Source: Clostridiales bacterium (lineage in GTDB: Bacteria; Bacillota; Clostridia; Oscillospirales; Oscillospiraceae). Taken from it: a stretch of 8,101 nt of DNA. Each line of letters opens with the position of its first letter. Within the stretch, counting starts at the first letter, position 1. The stretch is from NCBI GenBank assembly GCA_019421975.1, contig JAHZEE010000004.1, forward strand, positions 14,086 through 22,186, read 5' to 3'. The notes under the pieces are model-generated. The model was not told the origin of the DNA and did not search any database. It saw only the letters and a program-made list of their open reading frames with translations. A program made the position numbers and the translations under genes. This document shows positions 1-6,463 of the stretch, piece after piece.

Positions 1-68
1 GTGATGCCATCATCCCGCAGCACATTGCACAGCCGCCAGAGCTTGGATATGATCTTCTCTGTGGTCAT
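1..68 (-). CDS. hsdM: Type I restriction-modification methyltransferase subunit HsdM (N-terminal fragment, cut by window edge)
   Basis: Only the first 22 codons are in the window, reading MTTEKIISKLWRLCNVLRDD and then GI. The pattern 'SKLWxLCNVLRDDGI' is the characteristic N-terminus of HsdM, the N6-adenine methylase of type I systems. HsdM modifies host DNA and forms the core of the restriction complex with HsdS and HsdR. The ATG (68-66) overlaps the hsdR stop codon as ATGA, so the two are translationally coupled. A GGAGGA site lies about 8 bases upstream, inside the last hsdR codons. The identification rests on a short peptide but is strengthened by the hsdR neighbour. Catalytic motifs and any hsdS gene lie outside the window. 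Confidence 0.88.
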   Translation of the reverse strand, partial: MTTEKIISKLWRLCNVLRDDGI

Positions 69-3000
69 TCCATCGTTCCTCCATCATCGTACAGATATCC
101 ATTGAGCTCCTGCACGATGTCGTTCAGGCGGCCCTGGAAGATCTTGTCTCCCCTCCGGAATCCGCCCTCGCCGCGAAACCGGACATCCTCGTCAAACACC
201 GCCGGAGTGAGAATCATTTCATCGGTCAGATACCGCTCCATCATGGCAACCCAGCGCAGCTCCACCGCGCTGAAGCGGTGGGCATTTCTCAGCTTTTCTG
301 CCGCGCCGCGGACCCTGTCCCCATGTCCAATCAGCGCGGCGCCCACGCCACAGTGGCGAATCAGACCAATCAGGCCGCAGTCCGGCAGTTCCAGCGCCAG
401 CAGCGCATCGCAGAGCCGCTGGCGTGTGAAGCCCGCCCGGCCCAGGGCGAGCTGGAGCGCCCGCCACTGCTCCCGCGTCAGCTGTTCGGGGTGTGTGCAG
501 ACCATCTGCAGAGGCTCCAGCTCCTCCATCTGGGCCTTTACAAAGGCGCCAAATGCCTCCAGATCGTCCCTCGGGCTGCTGGCCGGCCCATAGCTGCGGG
601 TATGGCCGGTCAGTACATCCGGCGTCTTTGAGAGCACAACCGGCCTGTTTTGGTTGACATGGATCTGCTGCAGAAATTGCAGCGCGTTCCGCTGGCCCAA
701 CAAAAAAGCCTTGGCCCGCGCGGGCGGCTGGCGTCTGGTGCTCCCCAGAAGCTGTTCCGGATCCAGGCCGCCTGTCAGGGCGGTAAATTGCTCCAGCGCC
801 GCCTCGTCCAGCGTGCGCCGCCGGCGCTGAAGCTTTGCAAGGATCTGGTCGATCTGGGCCTCCGTCTGCGTCGGATCCTCCAGCCCCTCCAGCTCCTCCA
901 GCAACTGCGCAAAGGTGGCCGCCGGGTTGGCCGCCACGGCCTTCATGGTACTGACCTCCTGCATGGATTCGTACACCCCCACCGGGTCATATATCTCAAA
1001 ATGGGTCTTGTGGAGCTCGGGACACGGCCGCGTGGCGCGGCCCAGCATCTGCTCAAAGAGGACGCGGGACTTTACCCGCCGCAGAAATACCAGCCTGGTA
1101 ATCTGCGGCACATCAATCCCCGTGGTCAGCAGGTCCACCGTCACAACAATGCTGGGATAGCGCTCGTTCCGGAAGCGGCGGATGTCCTCCTGGATCTTCT
1201 TCTGATTGCCGCCGCCCACGCTTCCTGTGATCTTCATGACCGCATCGTTGTCCACCCCATAGGCGGCATAGATGTTTTTCAGGATATCCACAATCATGTC
1301 GGCGTGCTGATCGTCCACGGCATAGATCAGGGTCTTTCCCTGCTGCTCTGGATTTTCCGGGTCGATCTGCCGCGCAATCTCCGACAATACCGCCTCGTTG
1401 AATGACCTTGTAATCACCTTGCGGTTAAACTGCTCGACCTCGAAGTCCAGCTCGTCCTCCAGCAGCTCGCTGTTGGTGATCTCCCCTGTCACCGGGTCAT
1501 AGAGCGCCACCTGGTCCCCCGGACGGTAGTGGATGCCCTCGTCACGCAGTCTGGTGTGCAGATCGTGGGGCGCGTCGTGGTCCACCAGATAGCCGTCAAT
1601 GACCGCCTCCCGATAGGAGTACTGAAACACCGGCTGCCCGAAGATCTCCGTGGTCTGCCGGGTCGGCGTGGCTGTCAGCGCCACCTTGACCGCGTCAAAA
1701 TAGTCAATCACACTGCGGTATTTACTCTGGTAGTCCCTCTGGTCGCGGTACAGCGCCTCTTCCTCCGGCCGCTCCTGATCCAGCAGATAGCCGCGGTGCG
1801 CCTCATCGACGACGATCAGATCATAGTCTGTCACCGCCGGCATGGATTCCCCCCGATGATAGAACAGCCGCTGCACCATGCCCTGCACTGTGGCAACCTG
1901 AAGTCTCGTCTCACGCTCCGGCGTTCGCCCCTCCAGCCCCATGAGGCTGTAAATGCCCGCCAGCGGCAGCCCCTCTTTCAGCTTCACCTCCTGAAACACA
2001 TCGAGCGCCTGGCTGCCCAGTGCGGTGCGGTCCACCAGCAGCAGCGCGCGCCGAAACCGGCCGGCCTCCAGAAGCCGGTAGAGCAGGCCCAGAATGGTCC
2101 TGGTCTTTCCGGTCCCCGTGGCCATGGCCAGCAGCACTGCGCGCGCCCCCGCCATGATGGCCTGCTCGGCAGCCTGGACCGCCTGAACCTGATAGGTCCG
2201 GAGATTCAGACCGTGCGGATCCTGCAGCGGCGTATAGGGCGTCTGCTGCAGCGCCCGGTTGCCCGCCTCCGGGTCCTGCTTCAGCCGCTCCAGTATCCCG
2301 TCGGGGCTCATCCATCCCGGCAGCGCATAGGGTACATTGTCTGGCGCGCGCAGATCCAGGCACCAGATCCCGGACTTTGTCCGATACTGCTCCAGATAGG
2401 GCCTGCCGTTGGTCGCAAAGGTGAACGGCACCTTGTACGCGCCCCAGGTTCCAACCTGAAATTCCGCGTCTTCGGCGCGGAGATTGCGGGGATAGTCCTT
2501 TCCCTGATAGTCGATCACAGAAGGGATGTCCTGATACGACGCCTTGGCCTCAATGATTCCCACCAGCTTCAGGCCGGCAAACAGCGCATAGTCCGCACGG
2601 CCGAATTCCCCCACCTGCGAGTCGGTCGGCCACTCGGCAATGGCCAGGTTCCGCCCCTCGGCCGGGCGCGTCCCCTTGGAAAAGCGCAGATGCTCCGTAT
2701 CTGCCTCCCAGCCCACCTGCCGCAGCTGCCAGTCGATCAGGCACCGGGTCTCGGCCTCGGACCGCCGGCATTGACCGGCAGCCAGCTGCGCCCGCCGGCG
2801 CCGCGTCTCCCGGCTGACCGGCGCTGCCGCCAGCGCAGCCTGCTCCGCCTGTGCCCGCAGCGCCTCTAAATCCGCCGGTTTTGCCGCGCCCGCCGTCTGC
2901 GCTTCTTCCGCCAGAACAGGCGGCCGGCTCTGATGGGGCGTCTGGCCATAGACCTGCCAGAACCACTGGCAGAGACTGTGTGCCATCGGAAGCAGCAGGT

Positions 3001-3295
3001 CACAGGTACAGTGCGCAGCGCCCTCTGCGCCCTCCTTCAAAATCCAGACTGTCTGAACCAGCTCCTGCGAGAGCAGACCCTCGCGGTACAGCGCAGTCAC
3101 TTTTCGTTCCAGTGTGCAGTGGTCTGGCAGTGAGATGCGGTCATACCGGCACATCAAATCCAGGATGGTGCAGTCCAAGTCGCCCAGGTACTCCAATGCC
3201 GCACCGGGCGCCCGCTCACACGCATTCTCCGCCTGCCGGCCCAAATACGCCAGCACCGGGAACTCCTGCTCTAAAAAGGCAAAATTGTGCTCCAT
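65..3295 (-). CDS. hsdR: Type I restriction enzyme HsdR: nuclease and DNA-translocating subunit
   Basis: This is the restriction subunit of a type I system. It pumps DNA with a superfamily 2 motor and cuts unmodified DNA, working with HsdM and HsdS in the cytoplasm. The protein is 1076 residues from the ATG at 3295. Residues 1-120 resemble the helical DUF4145-like N-terminus of EcoEI-type HsdR proteins. A PD-(D/E)xK nuclease follows: Asp235 in GRADYALF, then Glu249 and Lys251 in IIEAK, with the D-x13-ExK spacing of EcoR124 HsdR. Motor motifs are intact: Walker A ATGTGKT (392-398), DEAH (497-500), LTATPT (540-545), motif V TTGIDVPQ (about 724-731) and motif VI QMLGRATRP (749-757). The C-terminal third fits an EcoEI-type HsdR C-terminal domain. 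A GTG at 3310 could extend it by five residues, but GGGGAGAA lies 3 bases before the ATG, which is therefore preferred. The frame is uninterrupted, so it is probably functional. Confidence 0.96.
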   Translation of the reverse strand: MEHNFAFLEQEFPVLAYLGRQAENACERAPGAALEYLGDLDCTILDLMCRYDRISLPDHCTLERKVTALYREGLLSQELVQTVWILKEGAEGAAHCTCDLLLPMAHSLCQWFWQVYGQTPHQSRPPVLAEEAQTAGAAKPADLEALRAQAEQAALAAAPVSRETRRRRAQLAAGQCRRSEAETRCLIDWQLRQVGWEADTEHLRFSKGTRPAEGRNLAIAEWPTDSQVGEFGRADYALFAGLKLVGIIEAKASYQDIPSVIDYQGKDYPRNLRAEDAEFQVGTWGAYKVPFTFATNGRPYLEQYRTKSGIWCLDLRAPDNVPYALPGWMSPDGILERLKQDPEAGNRALQQTPYTPLQDPHGLNLRTYQVQAVQAAEQAIMAGARAVLLAMATGTGKTRTILGLLYRLLEAGRFRRALLLVDRTALGSQALDVFQEVKLKEGLPLAGIYSLMGLEGRTPERETRLQVATVQGMVQRLFYHRGESMPAVTDYDLIVVDEAHRGYLLDQERPEEEALYRDQRDYQSKYRSVIDYFDAVKVALTATPTRQTTEIFGQPVFQYSYREAVIDGYLVDHDAPHDLHTRLRDEGIHYRPGDQVALYDPVTGEITNSELLEDELDFEVEQFNRKVITRSFNEAVLSEIARQIDPENPEQQGKTLIYAVDDQHADMIVDILKNIYAAYGVDNDAVMKITGSVGGGNQKKIQEDIRRFRNERYPSIVVTVDLLTTGIDVPQITRLVFLRRVKSRVLFEQMLGRATRPCPELHKTHFEIYDPVGVYESMQEVSTMKAVAANPAATFAQLLEELEGLEDPTQTEAQIDQILAKLQRRRRTLDEAALEQFTALTGGLDPEQLLGSTRRQPPARAKAFLLGQRNALQFLQQIHVNQNRPVVLSKTPDVLTGHTRSYGPASSPRDDLEAFGAFVKAQMEELEPLQMVCTHPEQLTREQWRALQLALGRAGFTRQRLCDALLALELPDCGLIGLIRHCGVGAALIGHGDRVRGAAEKLRNAHRFSAVELRWVAMMERYLTDEMILTPAVFDEDVRFRGEGGFRRGDKIFQGRLNDIVQELNGYLYDDGGTME

Positions 3296-3319
3296 GCTTT
3301 CTCCCCACACCCTTCCCTT

Positions 3320-3364
3320 GGGTTCTGTCTGATATCACCATCATACCACACTTCGGCAGAACCC
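3320..3364. repeat. 8-bp inverted repeat centred on the hsdR -10 element (possible operator)
   Basis: GGGTTCTG (3320-3327) and CAGAACCC (3357-3364) are exact reverse complements separated by 29 bases. The centre, at about 3342, falls on the hsdR -10 hexamer (3340-3345). The outer arm touches the -35 region and the inner arm lies just downstream of the predicted transcription start. A second small palindrome, TGATATCA, sits at 3330-3337. The placement suits a repressor operator, but no cognate regulator is visible and chance is possible. Confidence 0.4.
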
Positions 3365-3368
3365 GCAA
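3340..3368 (-). promoter_or_regulatory. Predicted sigma-A promoter of hsdR
   Basis: On the minus strand, TTGCGG (3368-3363) is separated by exactly 17 bases from TATGAT (3345-3340). A TGG immediately before the -10 makes an extended -10 element, which compensates for the weak -35. Transcription would start near 3333, leaving a leader of about 38 bases before the hsdR ATG. The -10 lies at the centre of an inverted repeat, listed separately. Confidence 0.6.
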
Positions 3369-3415
3369 TTCATCGTCTGGCTCCGCCCTCCGAAGCGAAT
3401 GCAGCCGGCCAAAAT

Positions 3416-3456
3416 CCATAAAAAAGGACACGACTTCGTCGTGTCCTTTTTTATGG
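3416..3456 (-). terminator. Intrinsic terminator of tRNA-Ser, symmetric and potentially bidirectional
   Basis: A perfect inverted repeat has 19-bp arms (3416-3434 and 3438-3456) around a TTC loop. The GC-rich core GGACACGAC/GTCGTGTCC is flanked by six A and six T, so it has a terminator shape on both strands. On the minus strand it follows the tRNA directly, and the upstream arm includes the encoded CCA (3456-3454). No plus-strand gene runs into it, so its working direction is most likely the tRNA transcript. It also insulates hsdR from transcription coming from the tRNA and lipoprotein genes. Confidence 0.88.
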
Positions 3457-3544
3457 CGGAGGCGGTGGGATTCGAACCCACGTGGGGTTTTACCCCCAAC
3501 TCGATTTCGAGTCGAGCTCGTTATGACCACTTCGATACACCTCC
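3454..3544 (-). tRNA. tRNA-Ser, anticodon CGA (reads UCG)
   Basis: The 91-base gene folds as a class II tRNA. The acceptor stem is GGAGGTG paired with CGCCTCC, with one T-G wobble, discriminator G and an encoded CCA. The D stem is TCG/CGA. The anticodon stem is CTCGA/TCGAG with loop CTCGAAA, giving anticodon CGA at 3509-3507. A long variable arm, TGGGG/CCCCA, is the hallmark of serine tRNA. The T arm is GTGGG-TTCGAAT-CCCAC. The G discriminator also fits a serine acceptor. It is a single-tRNA transcription unit with its own promoter and terminator. Confidence 0.98.
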
Positions 3545-3575
3545 GAACCGAATGGCCGCTTTTCAGCGCTTCAAT

Positions 3576-3604
3576 AACATATCGCATTTCCAGGGGCTTG
3601 TCAA
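3576..3604 (-). promoter_or_regulatory. Predicted sigma-A promoter of tRNA-Ser
   Basis: On the minus strand a consensus -35 TTGACA (3604-3599) is followed by a 17-base spacer and TATGTT (3581-3576). Transcription would start near 3569, about 25 bases before the mature tRNA 5' end. A short GAAA-capped stem (CGCT/AGCG) lies in the leader. The position between the lipoprotein stop and the tRNA makes it the obvious tRNA promoter. Confidence 0.75.
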
Positions 3605-3642
3605 GTCCATTCCGGCGGAAAACGGCACCTTTGCCACATCAT

Positions 3643-4167
3643 TCAGGCCTCCTGCGGCGCCGGCGGAAGCGTGCAGATCGCCTGATCCGAAAACTGAATG
3701 GCATCTGCCTGCAGCTGCTCTGTCTCATCCACCATGCTCTGCCAGAGCTCCCGTACCTGCTCCTGATTCAGAGTACCGCAGGTCGGCAGCTGCAAATAGA
3801 CGACACAGCCGTCGCCCCGTGCAAGCTCCCGTTCTCCCAGCTGAAAGGTCTCTTTCTCCGCGGCCGCACAGACAGCCGCCACAAAGTCCCCACTCTGCTT
3901 CAGCAAAAACTGAATCTCCGCGCCATCCTCCGAGGTCACAACCGTACAGTGCTCCGCCAGCACATCCGGAACCGTCAGTGTATATCCGTACACCGCATTG
4001 TAGACCTCCTGCGGCGCCGCTTCCAGCTCCGCCTGAGATACCGGTGTCTGCTGCTCTTCCGGCGCATCTGTCGGCATGGCTCCTTCTGCCGGCAAATCCC
4101 TCTCATTGCATCCGGCAAGCCCCAGCAGCAGGCCGCAGACCAAAAACGCTGTAAAAATCCGTCTCAT
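3643..4167 (-). CDS. Small secreted lipoprotein of unknown function
   Basis: The 174-residue protein starts with a lipoprotein signal peptide: Arg2-Arg3, a hydrophobic stretch (residues 4-18) and the lipobox L17-A-G-C20. Cys20 would be lipidated and hold the mature protein on the outer face of the membrane. An acidic, proline- and glutamine-rich linker (about 21-50) precedes a small folded region beginning near VYGYTLTVPD (59-68), a phrase often seen in clostridial lipoproteins. The mature part has several further cysteines (74, 100, 121, 130, 165), which could form disulfides. GGGAGG lies 7 bases before the ATG. I do not recognise a family. It is transcribed toward the tRNA but is separated from it by the tRNA promoter, so it is probably its own unit. 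No convincing promoter was seen for it. Confidence 0.85.
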   Translation of the reverse strand: MRRIFTAFLVCGLLLGLAGCNERDLPAEGAMPTDAPEEQQTPVSQAELEAAPQEVYNAVYGYTLTVPDVLAEHCTVVTSEDGAEIQFLLKQSGDFVAAVCAAAEKETFQLGERELARGDGCVVYLQLPTCGTLNQEQVRELWQSMVDETEQLQADAIQFSDQAICTLPPAPQEA

Positions 4168-4238
4168 CTCAATGCCTCCCGTCGTGTTGTTCTGCCTAAT
4201 CTGACGCTGGGACTTTCAAAATGTTCCCGTCCGGCAAA

Positions 4239-4267
4239 TTGACACGCTTTTTATCTCCGGCTATAAT
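4239..4267 (+). promoter_or_regulatory. Consensus sigma-A promoter of the Smr-like gene
   Basis: TTGACA (4239-4244), a 17-base spacer and TATAAT (4262-4267) match the vegetative consensus perfectly. Transcription should start near 4274, giving a leader of about 20 bases that holds the AGGAGG site (4283-4288). Such a perfect promoter predicts strong constitutive expression of the small downstream gene. Confidence 0.9.
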
Positions 4268-4294
4268 AATCTGCAAACAGGTAGGAGGTGCACT

Positions 4295-4639
4295 ATGGGC
4301 GAGTTGCGTGAAATCAACCTGGAGGCCGGTATGCCCCTTGTGGCCGACGCACTGCGGCGGCTGACCTTCGAGGTCCACCACAGCAAGTCCCTGGGCTATA
4401 CCGCAATGAAGCTGATCCACGGGTACGGCTCTTCCGGCAAGGGCGGCAAAATCCGGATTGCGGCGCGGGAGCGGCTGGACTTTTTGATGCGGAAGCGGGA
4501 GATCCGCGGCTATATCTGCGGGGAGAACTTCTCAATCTTTGACGATGACACCCGGCAGGCGTTTTTGCGCTGCGACGCGCTGCGCAAAGACCGGGATCTG
4601 GAGCGGCACAACAACGGCGTCACCTTTGTGGTTCTGTGA
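4295..4639 (+). CDS. Small Smr-domain-like protein
   Basis: This is a 114-residue soluble protein with no signal peptide or membrane segment. Residues 5-60 resemble the Smr domain of MutS2/SmrA-type proteins: an N-terminal strand INLEAGMP, a helix (16-30), then KLIHGYGSSGKGGKIR (39-54). That last stretch corresponds to the Smr signature HGxGxGxLR, used by this fold to bind nucleic acid. The usual upstream LDLHG element is not obvious, so nuclease activity is uncertain. Residues 61-114 form a C-terminal part (GENFSIFDDDTR, then KDRDLERHNNGVTFVVL) that looks like a conserved extension of small clostridial Smr proteins. AGGAGG lies 6 bases before the ATG. The gene ends inside the converging acetyltransferase gene with a 20-bp overlap. 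The family call is moderately sure; the biological role is unknown. Confidence 0.8.
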   Translation: MGELREINLEAGMPLVADALRRLTFEVHHSKSLGYTAMKLIHGYGSSGKGGKIRIAARERLDFLMRKREIRGYICGENFSIFDDDTRQAFLRCDALRKDRDLERHNNGVTFVVL

Positions 4640-5282
4640 GACACAGCGCCCAACGGGAGACTGTCTGTGTCTGCCGGAAGCCCAGGCGTGCATAGAGCCG
4701 GAGCGCGCGGGCATTGGTGCTCGAGGTCTGCACTGTGAGATGCGGCGCCTGGATTTTCTCTGAGAGCGCGCACACCAGGGCCGCCCCGGCCCCGGATCGC
4801 GTGACGCCGACGGTGCAGATCTCATTGTCCCGGATCTCCCCAATGCCGACTGCAGCCTCTCCCTCCAGCCATAAAAAGCCGCTTTGCGCCGCTCTCATCC
4901 GTTCACAGTCCGCCAGGCCATAGGTAACCGCGCCGTCCACCGTCTGGAACAGCGTCCGCTGCAGCTTTAAAAACAGCGCCTGGTTGTCCGCATCCAGCGC
5001 CGTCAGCGCAGGAGAATCTGTCTGCCGCAGCTGTTCTCTGGGGCAGGTGAGCCGGACAATATCGTAGGCGTGCGGCAGCCATGCGGGCAGTTCGTCCGCC
5101 GCGGCATAGACCCGTCCGGCGCCCGCCGCCCGGCAGAACGCTGTGCATTCCCGAAGGAATGGGCGAAGCTGCGCCGGCGGGCACAGGCGCACTAAAATAT
5201 ACGCCTCCTGCCGGTAGGGGATCTCTGAGAGCACCAGCGTGGCCATGCAGCCCTCCCACTGAAAAAACGGAATATCCTTCAT
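4620..5282 (-). CDS. GNAT-family N-acetyltransferase
   Basis: The 220-residue cytoplasmic protein is expected to transfer an acetyl group from acetyl-CoA to an unidentified substrate. The C-terminal half carries the GNAT fold. Motif A is CTVGVTRSGAGAALVCAL (about 156-173), where RSGAGA is a variant of the R/QxxGxG/A acetyl-CoA pyrophosphate loop. Motif B is NARALRLYARLGF (190-202), very typical of GNAT proteins. The first 100 residues show weaker similarity and may be a degenerate second GNAT half or a substrate-binding part. The start at 5282 is chosen because GGAGG lies 7 bases upstream; a start at 5312 would precede this site and overlap the promoter. The last 20 bases overlap the Smr-like gene tail to tail. 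The gene is divergent from pyrB. Confidence 0.88.
   Translation of the reverse strand: MKDIPFFQWEGCMATLVLSEIPYRQEAYILVRLCPPAQLRPFLRECTAFCRAAGAGRVYAAADELPAWLPHAYDIVRLTCPREQLRQTDSPALTALDADNQALFLKLQRTLFQTVDGAVTYGLADCERMRAAQSGFLWLEGEAAVGIGEIRDNEICTVGVTRSGAGAALVCALSEKIQAPHLTVQTSSTNARALRLYARLGFRQTQTVSRWALCLTEPQR
4634..4672. repeat. Nested inverted repeats in the Smr/GNAT 3' overlap
   Basis: CTGTG (4634-4638) and CACAG (4642-4646) form a short hairpin around the Smr-like stop codon. AGACACAG (4639-4646) is also an exact inverted partner of CTGTGTCT (4665-4672), with a CCC/GGG pair inside. The two foldings share CACAG and so exclude each other. No T-run follows on the plus strand, so this is not a standard intrinsic terminator. 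It could slow or process converging transcripts, or reflect only codon content of the GNAT gene. Confidence 0.35.
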
Positions 5283-5302
5283 AGCTCTGCCTCCATGGGC
5301 GC

Positions 5303-5331
5303 AGTGTAGCACAAATTCCGGGACAGCACAA
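5303..5331 (-). promoter_or_regulatory. Predicted promoter of the GNAT gene
   Basis: On the minus strand, TTGTGC (5331-5326), a 17-base spacer and TACACT (5308-5303) form a moderate sigma-A-like promoter. Transcription would start near 5296, leaving a very short leader that still includes the GGAGG site. It lies back to back with the pyrB promoter, with 18 bases between the two -35 boxes, so one bound regulator could affect both. Confidence 0.5.
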
Positions 5332-5349
5332 GTTTTTCCCCGTTCTCAG

Positions 5350-5378
5350 TTGTAAAACCAGCTGCCTTATGGTAGAAT
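5350..5378 (+). promoter_or_regulatory. Predicted promoter of the pyrB-rlmI operon
   Basis: TTGTAA (5350-5355), a 17-base spacer and TAGAAT (5373-5378), with TGG just before the -10 (extended -10). Transcription would start near 5385, giving a leader of less than 20 bases. That leaves no room for a PyrR-binding attenuator or a riboswitch before the GTG start, so regulation by the common Gram-positive pyrimidine attenuation mechanism is unlikely here. Confidence 0.65.
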
Positions 5379-5401
5379 AAGCGAGAAAAAGGGGTGGGAT
5401 T

Positions 5402-6463
5402 GTGAAGCTGTATAATCTGATCGATATTGAAGACCTCTCTATGGAAGAATGGCAGGAGCTCTATTCCCTGGCCAGTCAAATCATAGATCATCCGCTGGAC
5501 TTTGCCGATACCCTTCGGGGCCGGGTGATGGCCAGTCTTTTTTTTGAGCCGAGTACCCGGACCAACTTCTCCTTTCAGGCTGCCATGCTCCGGCTGGGCG
5601 GCAGCATCTTCGGCTTTGCCGATCCCCGCTCAAGCTCCACAGCCAAGGGCGAGACGCTCAAGGACACCATCAAGATGGTCAGCGCCTACGCCGATGTGAT
5701 CGTCATGCGCAACCCCAGAGAGGGCGCCGCGCTGGCGGCCTCCTTGTATTCCGAGGTTCCCCTTGTAAATGCCGGGGACGGCGGCCACATGCACCCGACG
5801 CAGACGCTGGCCGATCTCACCACCATCACCCGGCTGCGGGGCAAAATTGCAGACCTCAATGTGGGGCTGTGCGGAGATCTCAAATACGGCCGAACCGTCC
5901 ATTCTCTCATCAAGGCGCTCTCCAAATTTCCCAACATCACCTTTACCCTGATCGCCCCACCCGATCTGGCGCTGCCCTCCTATATGAAGGAGTATTTGCT
6001 TGCAAACCATCTGCGGTTCATCGAGGTGACCAACCTGGACGCCGCCATTCCGCAGCTCGATGTGCTCTATATGACCCGCGTGCAGCAGGAGCGGTTTGTA
6101 GATCCGTTGGAGTATGAGCGGCTCAAGGGCGTCTACATTCTCACCCGCAGCAAGCTTGCGCGGGCCAGGCAGGACCTTCTGATCCTGCATCCGCTGCCCC
6201 GTGTCGACGAGATCACCCCCGATGTGGACGACGATCCGCGCGCAGCCTACTTTGACCAGGCCCGGTTCGGGATGTACGCCCGGATGGCCCTTTTGACCAA
6301 GCTGGTGGAACAGGGCCGCAGGCGCCCCGCGCCGGTGGAGATCGGCCATGGCTCCATCTGCCATAACCCCAACTGTATCACCCGTCAGGAGGCCTATCTG
6401 CCGCCGCGCACCAAACAGATTGGCGGCAAGACCTGCTGCGCCTATTGTGACAAGGAGCTTTAA
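5402..6463 (+). CDS. pyrB: Aspartate carbamoyltransferase catalytic chain with a C-terminal PyrI-type zinc domain
   Basis: It condenses carbamoyl phosphate and L-aspartate to N-carbamoyl-aspartate, the committed step of pyrimidine synthesis, in the cytoplasm. Catalytic motifs are complete: STRT (51-54) for carbamoyl phosphate, the mobile-loop Lys82 in TAKGETL, HPTQTL (131-136), GDLKYGRTVHSL (158-169), LYMTRVQ (222-228) and HPLPRVDE (263-270). The sequence is close to the E. coli-type catalytic chain. That chain ends near residue 310; this protein has 353. The extra tail has Cys320-x4-Cys325 and Cys346-x2-Cys349 with CHNPNCITRQE and CCAYCDKEL, matching the PyrI zinc domain (CPNSNCISH and CKYCEKEF in E. 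coli). PyrI's nucleotide-binding domain is absent. The start is GTG, with AAGGGG 7 bases upstream. The stop overlaps the rlmI start as TAATG. No other pyr genes are nearby. Confidence 0.96.
   Translation: MKLYNLIDIEDLSMEEWQELYSLASQIIDHPLDFADTLRGRVMASLFFEPSTRTNFSFQAAMLRLGGSIFGFADPRSSSTAKGETLKDTIKMVSAYADVIVMRNPREGAALAASLYSEVPLVNAGDGGHMHPTQTLADLTTITRLRGKIADLNVGLCGDLKYGRTVHSLIKALSKFPNITFTLIAPPDLALPSYMKEYLLANHLRFIEVTNLDAAIPQLDVLYMTRVQQERFVDPLEYERLKGVYILTRSKLARARQDLLILHPLPRVDEITPDVDDDPRAAYFDQARFGMYARMALLTKLVEQGRRRPAPVEIGHGSICHNPNCITRQEAYLPPRTKQIGGKTCCAYCDKEL

Noticed and set aside
3296..3310. Upstream GTG start for hsdR (five extra residues)
   Set aside because: The GGGGAGAA ribosome site lies within the extension and fits the downstream ATG better, although the AAGGGAAGG before the GTG does not fully exclude it.
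3605..3642. Small stem GGCA-AAGG-TGCC followed by GTTTT after the lipoprotein gene
   Set aside because: Only four pairs and a short T-run; too weak to call a terminator.
1529..4242. Long plus-strand open frames opposite hsdR, the tRNA and the lipoprotein gene
   Set aside because: They have low-complexity, Pro/Arg/Leu-rich translations without domains, lack ribosome sites, and one runs straight through a tRNA and its terminator. They are antisense shadows of GC-rich genes.
5385..5401. PyrR attenuator or riboswitch upstream of pyrB
   Set aside because: The predicted leader is under 20 bases and holds little more than the ribosome binding site.
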